DNA of 64,000 nt from Streptomyces sp. NBC_01716. GTDB taxonomy: Bacteria > Actinomycetota > Actinomycetes > Streptomycetales > Streptomycetaceae. The notes beneath the pieces were generated by a model. The model had not been told where the DNA came from. It saw only the letters and a list, made by a program, of their open reading frames with translations, and did no database searches. Positions 54,735-63,405 of this stretch are shown here, piece by piece. The stretch is taken from assembly GCF_036248275.1 (NCBI RefSeq), contig NZ_CP109181.1, positions 4,278,001-4,342,000 on the forward strand, read 5' to 3'. Position 1 is the first letter of the stretch. Each line of letters begins with the position of its first letter. A program made the position numbers and the translations under genes.

Positions 54735-55416
54735 GAAGCGCCCTTTCTGGCACAGCACAGGCCGTTCTCCGGGCAGGCGGGAGCGGCTGCGTCGTTCGGC
54801 TTGCGACAGTGTTTGTCAGTCTTGGTAAGCGACTCCCGCCGACGAGGCGGGATTCTCGACCAGTCTACCGGTAGCCGCGACCCGAATGGGGGTTTGCCGG
54901 TACCTGAGTCCGCATGTGCCGCCCTGAACCGGCGGCTGCCGACTCCCCATATTCGGGCAGGGGCTCCAAGAGGCTCACGCGGGCTTTGAGCGCTTCGGGC
55001 TGTCAACCCCCGGCTACCGTGAGGGACAGCTCACACCGCGCAGCCGTAAGAGGAGGTCACAGCGGTCTCCGGGGTGCCCCGGAGAGACGGGGTGGCACAC
55101 GTGTGAAGTGGCGCCCGCCGAGGGGCTGTTGGGGCTCTCGCGGCGCTCCTGACGACCCGTCGAAGCGGCTCTTCGCGGTGGTGCGGTCAACCGTGAGGCG
55201 CCCCCGTCAGCCGTACGTGGAGCGGCCGGGAGGGCTCGTGGGGAGGTTTCGGGAGGTCACGGCGGGGGCGCGGGCGGGGCGCTGTCCGGACGTACGGAGC
55301 GTGGCCGTTCGGTCACCGTACGCTCCTCGTTCGCCGACGTACGCCTCCGGGAAGCAGTACGCGAGGGCGTACGCGCGGCCCGCCGCCGGCGCCCGGCCGG
55401 GACCGGACCGCCGCGC
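54735..55416. other. 682-bp non-coding gap between gyrB and the DUF721 gene
   Basis: No gene with normal codon use or family features is seen on either strand; the long plus-strand frame over 54914-56056 is a shadow of the DUF721 and recF genes. The gyrB promoter must lie at its left end: TTGTCAGTC/CTTACCAAG-like sequences near 54810-54830. Short repeats of CGTACG occur at its right end (55290-55420). Confidence 0.5.
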
Positions 55417-55974
55417 TCAGCCGTACGTGTCCCCCGGGCCCTTGCTGCCGGGCGCCCGCAGCCCGCCGAAGCGCCGCGGCGGACCGCCCGGCCCGCGCAC
55501 CTTGATCACCTTCACCGTGCCGTGCCCCAGGTCCTCGTTCAGCCGGGCCACCAGCCGCGGGGCCAGCAGCCGCAGTTGTGTCGCCCACGCCGTCGAGTCG
55601 CAGACCACCGTCAGGATCCGCTCGTCCTCCTCGTACCGCTCGGGCACACAGTGCTTGGCCAGGTCGTCGCCCACGATCTGCGGCCAGCGGCCCATCACAC
55701 CGCCCACGGCGGCGGGCTTCTCCCAGCCGCGCTCGGTGATCAGCCGGTTGATCGCGGCTCCCAGCGACAGCGGATCGCGGCCGTCGGCCCCCGAGCCCGA
55801 CCGCAGGCCGCCGCCCCGTCTGGCCTGCTTCTTCTGCTGGGCGGCGGCGCCACGCGCCCGCGCCTGCTCCTTCGCCGCCCGCAGCGCGACCCGCGCCAGG
55901 TCGACACCCGACGCCTCGACGGGCGCCGGCTCCGACGCCCCCTGCGACCCCTCGTGTCCCTCCGGGCCGCTCAT
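55417..55974 (-). CDS. DUF721/DciA-like protein
   Basis: A 185-residue basic protein. The DUF721 domain spans about 75-165: LGAAINRLITERGWEKPAAV, RWPQIVGDDLAKHCVPER and LTVVCDSTAWATQLRLLAPRL. The family includes DciA, which helps load the replicative helicase, so a role in replication initiation beside recF and dnaN is reasonable. ATG at 55974 overlaps the recF stop codon (ATGA). Confidence 0.92.
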   Translation of the reverse strand: MSGPEGHEGSQGASEPAPVEASGVDLARVALRAAKEQARARGAAAQQKKQARRGGGLRSGSGADGRDPLSLGAAINRLITERGWEKPAAVGGVMGRWPQIVGDDLAKHCVPERYEEDERILTVVCDSTAWATQLRLLAPRLVARLNEDLGHGTVKVIKVRGPGGPPRRFGGLRAPGSKGPGDTYG

Positions 55975-57140
55975 GTCCGCTCCACCGTGCCGTCGGCCAC
56001 CGTGTACCGCACCCCGGCCAGGATGTCCGGCACGTCGTCGTCCACCGCCGCCGTGACCAGCACCTGCTCGCCCGGCGCCACCAGCTCCGCCAGCCGCTCA
56101 CGGCGCCGCGCGTCCAGTTCCGCGAAGACGTCGTCGAGGACCAGCACCGGCTCGTTGCCCTCGGCACGCAGCAGGTCGTACGAGGCCAGCCGAAGCGCCA
56201 GCGCGTACGACCAGGACTCGCCGTGGCTCGCGTACCCCTTGGCCGGCAACTGGCCCAGCTTCAGCAGCAGTTCGTCCCGGTGCGGACCCACCAGCGTGAC
56301 CCCCCGTTCGATCTCCTGCTTGCGTGTCCCCGCCAGCGCGGCCATGAGCTGCGCGTACAGCTCCTCGCGTGACCGCGGCACCTCGGCGCCCGGCCCCTCG
56401 GAAGCCGCGCCCGCGTCCGCGCCCACCGAGCCTGCGGAGGAGGAGCGGTACTCCAGCGCCACCGGCCCGCCACCGGGCGCCAGTTGCTCGTACGCCTTGT
56501 CCGTCAGCGGCTGCAGCGTCTCGATCAGCTCCAGCCGCCGCACCAGCAACTCCGCGCCCACCTGGGCCAGATGCTGGTCCCACACGTCCAGCGTGGACAG
56601 ATCCATCCCGCGCCCGCCGTGCCGCCGCGCCATCGCCGCCGACTTCAGCAGGGTGTTGCGCTGCTTGAGCACCCGGTCGTAGTCCGAGCGCACACCCGCC
56701 ATGCGAGGGGAGCGCGCCGTAATCAGTTCGTCGAGGAAGCGCCGGCGCTCACCGGGATCGCCCTTCACCAGCGCCAGATCCTCCGGCGCGAACAGCACCG
56801 TCCGTACGATCCCCAGCACGTCGCGCGGCCTGACCTGCGACGACCTGTTGATCCTCGCTCTGTTCGCGCGCCCCGGGTTGAGTTCGAGCTCGACCAGCTG
56901 CGAGCGCTCCCCCTGGGTGACGGCCGCCCGGATCACCGCGCGCTCGGCGCCCATCCGCACCAGCGGGGTGTCCGAGGAGACCCGGTGGCTGCCGAGCGAG
57001 GCGAGATAGCCGACCGCCTCGACCAGATTGGTCTTCCCCTGCCCGTTGGCCCCCACGAAAGCGGTGACGCCCGGATCGAGGGGCACCTCGATCCGGGCGT
57101 ACGAACGGAAGTCGGCCAGCGAGAGATGCGTGACGTGCAT
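55971..57140 (-). CDS. recF: RecF recombination protein
   Basis: A 389-residue SMC-like ATPase. Walker A GANGQGKTN at about residues 30-38, signature SYALALRLASYDLLR and Walker B PVLVLDDVFAELD. RecF loads RecA at gaps with RecO and RecR. ATG at 57140 begins MHVTHLSLADFRSY; the longer frame to 57278 is not supported. It overlaps the DUF721 gene by 4 bp. Confidence 0.96.
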   Translation of the reverse strand: MHVTHLSLADFRSYARIEVPLDPGVTAFVGANGQGKTNLVEAVGYLASLGSHRVSSDTPLVRMGAERAVIRAAVTQGERSQLVELELNPGRANRARINRSSQVRPRDVLGIVRTVLFAPEDLALVKGDPGERRRFLDELITARSPRMAGVRSDYDRVLKQRNTLLKSAAMARRHGGRGMDLSTLDVWDQHLAQVGAELLVRRLELIETLQPLTDKAYEQLAPGGGPVALEYRSSSAGSVGADAGAASEGPGAEVPRSREELYAQLMAALAGTRKQEIERGVTLVGPHRDELLLKLGQLPAKGYASHGESWSYALALRLASYDLLRAEGNEPVLVLDDVFAELDARRRERLAELVAPGEQVLVTAAVDDDVPDILAGVRYTVADGTVERT

Positions 57141-57192
57141 GGGCGTGACCCGACCTCCCCGGTCCTGCGCGCCGCCCAGCGAGGGCGGAGGA

Positions 57193-58128
57193 CTACTTCT
57201 CGTTCTTGGGACCGGCCGGCTTGGGCTTGCCGGGCTTGCCCGGCGTGCTCTCGTCCGCCTGCTCGACCGCGTGGCCACCGAACTGGTTGCGCAGCGCGGC
57301 GACCATCTTCATCTGCGGCGAGTCGTCCTGCCGCGACGCGAACCGGGCGAACAGCGACGCGGTGATCGCGGGCAGCGGCACCGCGTTGTCGATGGCCGCC
57401 TCGACCGTCCACCGGCCCTCGCCGGAGTCGTCGGCGTACCCCCGCAGGGCGTCCAGGTGCTCGTCGCCGTCCAGCGCGTTGACCGCCAGGTCCAGCAGCC
57501 AGGACCGGATGACCGTGCCGTCCTGCCAGGAGCGGAAGACCTCGCGTACGTCGGTGACCGAGTCGACCTTCTCCAGCAGCTCCCAGCCCTCGGCGTAGGC
57601 CTGCATCATGGCGTACTCGATGCCGTTGTGGACCATCTTCGCGAAGTGGCCGGCGCCGACCTTGCCCGCGTGGACCGCGCCCTTGTCGCCCGAGGGCTTG
57701 AGGGCGTCGAAGATCGGCTGGACCTTCGCGACGCTCGCCGTCTCACCGCCGTACATCAGCGCGTAGCCGTTCTGGAGGCCCCAGACGCCGCCGGAGACAC
57801 CGCAGTCGACGAAGCCGACACCCTTGATGCCGAGCTCCACCGCGTGCTTCTCGTCGTCCGTCCAGCGGGAGTTGCCACCGTCCACGACCACGTCGCCGGG
57901 GGACAGCAGCTCCGCCAGCTCGTCAATCGTCGACTGCGTCGCCGCACCCGAGGGGACCATCACCCAGATGACCCGGGGGCCCTTGAGCCTGCTCACCAGC
58001 TCTTCGAGGCTGTGGACGTCCGCGACGTCCGCGTTCCGGTCGTATCCGATGACGGTGTGGCCTGCGCGGCGGATGCGCTCGCGCATGTTGCCGCCCATCT
58101 TGCCGAGGCCGACGAGACCGAGCTCCAT
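57193..58128 (-). CDS. gnd: 6-phosphogluconate dehydrogenase, NAD-type short form
   Basis: A 311-residue enzyme. Cofactor motif GLVGLGKMGGNM at the N-terminus, substrate site DGGNSRWTDDEK and the catalytic VGAGHFAKMVHNGIEYAMMQ with its lysine. This is the short (about 300-residue) class, often NAD-dependent. It decarboxylates 6-phosphogluconate to ribulose 5-phosphate. The gene regularly lies between dnaN and recF in streptomycetes. ATG at 58128 follows AAGGAA. Confidence 0.95.
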   Translation of the reverse strand: MELGLVGLGKMGGNMRERIRRAGHTVIGYDRNADVADVHSLEELVSRLKGPRVIWVMVPSGAATQSTIDELAELLSPGDVVVDGGNSRWTDDEKHAVELGIKGVGFVDCGVSGGVWGLQNGYALMYGGETASVAKVQPIFDALKPSGDKGAVHAGKVGAGHFAKMVHNGIEYAMMQAYAEGWELLEKVDSVTDVREVFRSWQDGTVIRSWLLDLAVNALDGDEHLDALRGYADDSGEGRWTVEAAIDNAVPLPAITASLFARFASRQDDSPQMKMVAALRNQFGGHAVEQADESTPGKPGKPKPAGPKNEK

Positions 58129-58283
58129 CAGTGGTTCCTTAAGCGTTGAGCCGACATTCGTTCAGGCGCGGGACGGCGGCGACGGTGGCGCGCGGCCCGG
58201 GGCCCGAGCCTACGCCGGGCCTGGTGGGACGGCCCGGCGGGCCGACCGCGGGAGTGACACCCGGCGGCCCGGCGAAGGCGTGG

Positions 58284-59414
58284 TCAGCCCGACAGCCGCA
58301 CCGGCATGATCAGGTACTTGTACGCGTCGTCGGCCTCGGCATCCAGAGCCGGCTTCCCACTGAGGAGCGCCGGCTTGGTGGACGTCGTGAAGGAGAGCTG
58401 CGCGACGGGCGAGTCGATGGCGCTGAGGCCGTCGAGCAGGAACGTCGGGTTGAACGCGATCGAGATGTCGTCGCCGTCGAGCTTGGCGTCGACCCTCTCC
58501 ACAGCCTGTGCGTCGTCGCTGGAACCCGCTTCGAGGATGAGCACACCCTGCTCGAAGCTGAGCCGCACCGGGGTGTTGCGCTCGGCGACCAGCGCCACGC
58601 GCTTGACGGCCTCGACGAACGGCGCGGTCTCGATCACCGCGATCGAGTTGAACTCGGTCGGGAACAGCGTGCGGTACTTCGGGAGGTCGCCTTCGAGCAG
58701 CCGCGTGGTCGTCCGCCGGCCCGCGCCCTCGAAGCCGATCAGCCCCTCGCCGGCGCCTGAGCCCGAGAGCGCCAGTGTGACCGTGTCGCCGCTGGTGAGG
58801 GCCTTGGCGGTGTCCAGCAGCGTCTTGGCGGGCACCAGGGCGACCGCGGAGATGTCGGAGACCTCCGGCTTCCACAGGAAGTCGCGGACGGCGAAGCGGT
58901 AGCGGTCCGTCGAGGCGAGGGTGACCGTGTCGCCCTCGATCTCGATCCGTACGCCGGTGAGCACCGGGAGCGTGTCGTCGCGGCCCGCCGCGATGGCCAC
59001 CTGGGCGGCGGCGGAGGCGAAGACCTCACCGGGGACGGTGCCGGTGGCGGTCGGCATCTGCGGCAGTGCCGGGTACTCGTCCACCGGCAGGGTGTGCAGG
59101 GTGAACCGCGAGGAACCGCAGACCACCGTCGCCCGTACACCGTCTGTGGAAATCTCCACCGGCCGGTTGGGGAGCGCGCGGCAGATGTCGGCGAGCAGCC
59201 GGCCGGAGACGAGGACCGTGCCGTCCTCCTCGACCTCGGCGTCCACCGAGACCCGGGCCGAGACCTCGTAGTCGAAGCTGGAGAAGCTCAGCGCGCCTTC
59301 CTCGGCCTTCAGCAGAAGGCCCGCAAGAACGGGCGCCGGCGGACGGGCCGGGAGGCTACGGGCCACCCAGGCCACCGCCTCCGCCAGTACATCGCGCTCC
59401 ACCCGGATCTTCAC
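58284..59414 (-). CDS. dnaN: DNA polymerase III sliding clamp (beta)
   Basis: A 376-residue clamp. It starts MKIRVERDVLAEAVAWVARSL, carries the three clamp-fold repeats, and ends YKYLIMPVRLSG, the standard C-terminus in the peptide-binding cleft. GTG at 59414 was chosen for GGAGG 8 nt upstream; in-frame ATG codons near 59471 lack this. Confidence 0.97.
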   Translation of the reverse strand: MKIRVERDVLAEAVAWVARSLPARPPAPVLAGLLLKAEEGALSFSSFDYEVSARVSVDAEVEEDGTVLVSGRLLADICRALPNRPVEISTDGVRATVVCGSSRFTLHTLPVDEYPALPQMPTATGTVPGEVFASAAAQVAIAAGRDDTLPVLTGVRIEIEGDTVTLASTDRYRFAVRDFLWKPEVSDISAVALVPAKTLLDTAKALTSGDTVTLALSGSGAGEGLIGFEGAGRRTTTRLLEGDLPKYRTLFPTEFNSIAVIETAPFVEAVKRVALVAERNTPVRLSFEQGVLILEAGSSDDAQAVERVDAKLDGDDISIAFNPTFLLDGLSAIDSPVAQLSFTTSTKPALLSGKPALDAEADDAYKYLIMPVRLSG

Positions 59415-60322
59415 CGGAACCGCCTCCTGCTGTTGCTGACTCGTCCTGCCGGCCTTCTTCGTCATCGGCATGGGCTCACTCCGCCGTGGGCAGGGTGAGG
59501 TTGCCGGGGAACAGTCTGACGTACGGCACCGACACTCGGTGCTGCTCGGGGTCAAGTCGAGACAACCGGGCGGAGGCGGTCCGGCGCCGAGTTGTGCACA
59601 GCACCCACTTCGAATCGGATTCCCAGGTAACTCTAGGTGTTAGTAGTAGTAGGGCCTGTGGATTCCGTGGATAACGTCGTTTTCGCAGGTCAGACCTACT
59701 TTTTTGTCCACCGGTCCTGTGGGCGCCACCGGTGGACAACCCCGTCGTTCTGTGGACGGCCGAAAGTTCTGCACAACCGGTGCACAGGGCACCCCGACTT
59801 CTCCCCAGGGTCGTCCCCAGCTTTTCCGACGTTCCCCACAGGCCCCGAGGCAACCTCGGTGTGACGCCTTTCACTCGGCTCGGTGAACAGTCGTGTTCCG
59901 TTGCCGAACAGTGGACAGCGATGTGGAGAAGCGGCCCCAAGCTGTGGGCAACGGCCCGTTGCCTGTGGGCCGCCGGTGGACAACGGGACTCGGTGCCTGT
60001 GGGCGAAAAAACTGTCCACAGGCTGTGGAGAAGAGTTGGCCACAAATCCCCAGGGGTCTGACCTGGCATGATCCACTTCCGGCCGGCCGGCCTGTGGACG
60101 CAGTCTGGACAACTTATCGATCCCCAGGGTGTGGACGGGAGATCGGGCCGATTTCTGTGGAGAAGCCGCCCTCGGCGACCCGTATTCGAACAGCCGTTGA
60201 GCGTGTGTCATGTACCGGCGGCCCTCCGGACATGACGAAGGGCGCCCCGGGAGGTGTCCCGGAGCGCCCTGGAAGTGCCTCGAAGCGTCTTCGAAGCGGC
60301 CGCCGACGCGCGGCCGGCTCGG
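59415..60322. other. oriC, chromosomal replication origin
   Basis: This non-coding dnaN-dnaA gap holds at least nine sites matching TTGTCCACA in 7-8 of 9 positions on both strands: CGTGGATAA 59666, TTGTCCACC 59704, GGTGGACAA 59731, TGTGGACGG 59751, GGTGGACAA 59975, CTGTCCACA 60012, TTGGCCACA 60036, TCTGGACAA 60104 and TGTGGACGG 60129-60137. AT-richer stretches (GTTAGTAGTAGTAG near 59639 and TACTTTTTTG near 59697) could be unwinding elements. The gap length of 900 bp and the high box number fit Streptomyces oriC. Confidence 0.93.
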
Positions 60323-62152
60323 TCAGCCGTTCTTGATGCGGTTGGTGAGTTCGGTGACCTGGTTGTAGATGGAGCGCCGCTCGGCCATCAGCGCGCGGAT
60401 CTTCCGGTCGGCGTGCATCACCGTCGTGTGGTCGCGGTTGCCGAACTGCGCGCCGATCTTGGGCAGCGACAGATCCGTCAGCTCACGGCAGAGGTACATC
60501 GCGATCTGCCGCGCCGTCACCAGCACCCGGCTGCGGGACGAGCCGCAGAGGTCCTCCACGGTCAGCCCGAAGTAGTCGGCAGTCGCCGCCATGATGGCGC
60601 CCGCGGTGATGTCGGGGGCCAGGTCCTCGCCCCCGGGGATGAGGTCCTTGAGCACGATCTCGGTCAGCCCGAGATCCACCGGCTGGCGGTTGAGCGAGGC
60701 GAACGCCGTGACCCGGATCAGCGCGCCCTCCAGTTCGCGGATGTTGCGCGAGATCCGCGAGGCGATGAACTCCAGCACCTCGGGCGGTGCGTTCAGCTGC
60801 TCCTGTACGGCCTTCTTACGGAGGATCGCGATACGCGTCTCCAGCTCCGGCGGCTGCACATCGGTCGTGAGGCCCCACTCGAAGCGGTTGCGCAGCCGGT
60901 CCTCCAGGGTGATCAGCTGCTTGGGCGGCCGGTCCGAGGACAGCACGATCTGCTTGTTCGCGTTGTGGAGCGTGTTGAAGGTGTGGAAGAACTCCTCCTG
61001 CGTCGACTCCTTGCTCGCCAGGAACTGGATGTCGTCGACGAGCAGGATGTCGACGTCCCGGTAGCGCTTGCGGAAGGTGTCGCCCTTGCCGTCCCGGATG
61101 GAGTTGATGAACTCGTTCGTGAACTCCTCCGAGCTCACGTACCGCACCCGCGTACCGGGATAGAGGCTGCGCGCGTAGTGCCCGATGGCGTGCAGCAGGT
61201 GCGTCTTGCCGAGTCCGGACTCGCCGTAGATGAAGAGCGGGTTGTACGCCTTGGCCGGTGCCTCGGCGACGGCGACGGCCGCCGCGTGCGCGAACCGGTT
61301 GGACGCCCCGATGACGAAGGTGTCGAAGAGGTACTTGGGGTTGAGTCGCGCGTGCGGCTCCCCCGGTCCCGGCGGCGGCGAGGCCTGCGCGCCGAGCGGC
61401 CCGGTGACCCCGCCCCGGCCGCCGTGCCGCGACTGCTGGGTGTCCAGGTCGTGCCGCTCCGGGCGCTGCTGGTCGTAGGGCCGGCCCTCCGGTGGCTGCG
61501 GCGGCCGGTAGTCGTGCTGGGGCTGCTGCGGCCTCCCGCTCGCGTACGGGTCACGGTCCTGGAAGCCGAGCCGCTGCTGCTGCCAGGACAGGTCCTCCTG
61601 CGTCCGGGGCCAGGAGCCGGGTTCGGGGCGCTGCTGCTGGTAGTCGGGGTACGCGGGGCGGGCCGTCGGCATGTCGTCGTCGGAGGGGCGGCGGCCGTAG
61701 GGGTGGTAGCCGCCCTCGGAGCGCGGGTCGTCGTGCCGGGAGTCGTCCGGCCGCAGCTCGTCGTGGCGCATGTCGTCGTGCCGCATGTCGCCATGGCGCG
61801 GACCGTGGAGGTCGCGGCCGTCGTCGTGCCGCTCGTTCTGGTAACGGTTCTGCTGCTGCGGCAGCGGCAGCGGATCACCGGCCGAGTCGTCGACGGTGAT
61901 CGCGATCCGGATCGGCCGGCCGCATTCGCGGCTCAGGGTCTCGCTGATGAGCGGGGCGAGGCGGCCTTCGAGCACGCGCTTGCCCCACTCGTTGGGCACG
62001 GCCAGCAGTGCGGTGTCGGCGACCAGGGCGAGCGGCTGGCAGCGCTCGATCCACTGTTTGTCCTTGGGCTCGACTCCCTGCTGGCCCTCCCTGAGGAGCT
62101 GCTCCAGCACTCGTGGCCACACTGCGGCAAGATCGGCAGGTACGTCAGCCAC
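60323..62152 (-). CDS. dnaA: Chromosomal replication initiator DnaA
   Basis: A 609-residue protein. Domain I covers residues 1-85, a long disordered domain II (about 90-265) is rich in Asp, Arg, His, Pro and Gln, as in Streptomyces, and domain III has Walker A GESGLGKTHLL and Walker B ILLVDDIQFL. Domain IV contains the signature DHTTVMHADRKIRALM that reads DnaA boxes. GTG at 62152. A perfect DnaA box lies 120 bp upstream (62272-62280), in keeping with autoregulation. Confidence 0.98.
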   Translation of the reverse strand: MADVPADLAAVWPRVLEQLLREGQQGVEPKDKQWIERCQPLALVADTALLAVPNEWGKRVLEGRLAPLISETLSRECGRPIRIAITVDDSAGDPLPLPQQQNRYQNERHDDGRDLHGPRHGDMRHDDMRHDELRPDDSRHDDPRSEGGYHPYGRRPSDDDMPTARPAYPDYQQQRPEPGSWPRTQEDLSWQQQRLGFQDRDPYASGRPQQPQHDYRPPQPPEGRPYDQQRPERHDLDTQQSRHGGRGGVTGPLGAQASPPPGPGEPHARLNPKYLFDTFVIGASNRFAHAAAVAVAEAPAKAYNPLFIYGESGLGKTHLLHAIGHYARSLYPGTRVRYVSSEEFTNEFINSIRDGKGDTFRKRYRDVDILLVDDIQFLASKESTQEEFFHTFNTLHNANKQIVLSSDRPPKQLITLEDRLRNRFEWGLTTDVQPPELETRIAILRKKAVQEQLNAPPEVLEFIASRISRNIRELEGALIRVTAFASLNRQPVDLGLTEIVLKDLIPGGEDLAPDITAGAIMAATADYFGLTVEDLCGSSRSRVLVTARQIAMYLCRELTDLSLPKIGAQFGNRDHTTVMHADRKIRALMAERRSIYNQVTELTNRIKNG

Positions 62153-62512
62153 AGGGCACGCTCTCTCGCAGGTCCCACGAATATGTGGTTCTCGGGACGG
62201 GGTGGGAAGACCGGCGGAAAAGAATCCGGAGTTCGGCCACGGTAGTCAGGGCACCCACGTGGTTCAAGTTGTTGTCCACAGGCTGTGCATAATGGAACGT
62301 GACGGCTGGCTGGTTTGACCGTATGGCGTAGCCGCGCGTACCGTGACCAGGTCGAGTTGTCGATGGCTGCTGCCGCCTGCCTCCGATGGGCAAGGATCAC
62401 GATCTGTGGTTGTGAAGCGGTGCACTCGGGCGTTATCGCGAGCTACTCGTGGGCGCACGGTGACAGCCAGGCGATGTCCCGCCCTTCCGATCATCATTTC
62501 TGGAGCCCTCGA
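62153..62512. promoter_or_regulatory. Divergent dnaA/rpmH promoter region with a DnaA box
   Basis: TTGTCCACA at 62272-62280 is a perfect DnaA box. On the plus strand TTGACC (62315-62320) and TACCGT (62339-62344) are spaced 18 bp and could drive rpmH. On the minus strand CATTAT at 62289-62294 is a possible dnaA -10. Start points are inferred. Confidence 0.6.
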
Positions 62513-62650
62513 GTGAGCAAGCGCACCTTCCAGCCGAACAACCGTCGTCGTGCCAAGACCCACGGCTTCCGGCTCCGTATGCGCACCCGTGCCGGCCGCG
62601 CGATTCTCGCGAACCGCCGTGGCAAGGGTCGCGCCAACCTGTCCGCCTGA
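62513..62650 (+). CDS. rpmH: 50S ribosomal protein L34
   Basis: A 45-residue basic protein, SKRTFQPNNRRRAKTHGFRL at the start and RGRANLSA-like end (GKGRANLSA), the full L34 pattern. GTG at 62513. Confidence 0.97.
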   Translation: MSKRTFQPNNRRRAKTHGFRLRMRTRAGRAILANRRGKGRANLSA

Positions 62651-62668
62651 TCGCCACCAGGTTATGAC

Positions 62669-63040
62669 GTGCTGCCTACCGAGAATCGGCTGAGGCGGCG
62701 CGAGGATTTCGCGACCGCGGTACGCCGGGGACGCCGGGCCGGACGCCCGCTTCTTGTCGTACATCTACGTAGCGGTACTACGGGCCCGCACGCGCCGGGG
62801 GAGAGCGATCCCCCGACGCGGGCGGGTTTCGTCGTAAGCAAAGCCGTGGGCGGGGCCGTCGTACGGACGCGGGTGAAGCGCAAGCTTCGTCACCTCATAC
62901 GGGATCGGCTGTCCCGGCTGGCCCCCGGTAGCCTGGTTGTCGTACGTGCGCTGCCCGGTGCGGGCGACGCCGACCATGCACAGCTGGCCCGAGACCTGGA
63001 TGCCGCCTTTGAGCGGCTGCTGGGAGGGGGCGCGCGATGA
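62669..63040 (+). CDS. rnpA: Ribonuclease P protein component
   Basis: A 123-residue protein with the RNR-like motif around VVRTRVKRKLRHLIRDRL and the N-terminal NRLRRREDFATAVRRGRR. It supports RNase P RNA in maturing tRNA 5' ends. GTG at 62669; the stop overlaps yidD (ATGA). Confidence 0.95.
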   Translation: MLPTENRLRRREDFATAVRRGRRAGRPLLVVHLRSGTTGPHAPGESDPPTRAGFVVSKAVGGAVVRTRVKRKLRHLIRDRLSRLAPGSLVVVRALPGAGDADHAQLARDLDAAFERLLGGGAR

Positions 63041-63402
63041 AGTACCCGCTACTGGCTCTGATCAAGCTGTACCAGTGGACGATCAGCCCTTTGCTGGGGC
63101 CCGTCTGCCGGTACTACCCGTCGTGTTCCCACTACGGCTACACGGCCATCGACCGCCATGGCGCAATCAAGGGCACCGGTCTGACGGCCTGGCGCATTCT
63201 GCGGTGCAATCCGTGGTCGCCGGGCGGTGTGGACCATGTGCCGCCACGCAAGCGTCCGCGGTGGCATGAACTGCTGCGCAACGCGTGGCGCGGCACCAAG
63301 GGCGGGCAATCCGCCGCCGGCGTGCCTTCCGGGGGTTCGGCCTCGGCCCCCGAAACCCCGAGTCCGGCCGCAGAGACCTCGTCCAAAGCTCAAGGAGCCT
63401 GA
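63037..63402 (+). CDS. yidD: YidD membrane-protein insertion efficiency factor
   Basis: A 121-residue protein. LIKLYQWTISPLLGPVCRYY at the start, then YPSCSHYGYTAIDRHGA and RCNPWSPGGVD, the family signature with conserved cysteines. The C-terminal 45 residues are a Ser/Ala/Pro-rich tail. It assists YidC, encoded next. Confidence 0.95.
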   Translation: MKYPLLALIKLYQWTISPLLGPVCRYYPSCSHYGYTAIDRHGAIKGTGLTAWRILRCNPWSPGGVDHVPPRKRPRWHELLRNAWRGTKGGQSAAGVPSGGSASAPETPSPAAETSSKAQGA

Positions 63403-63405
63403 TTA

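Noticed and set aside
54914..56056. 380-codon plus-strand frame
   Set aside because: It overlaps the DUF721 and recF genes in antisense and has Pro/Arg/Ser-rich shadow composition.
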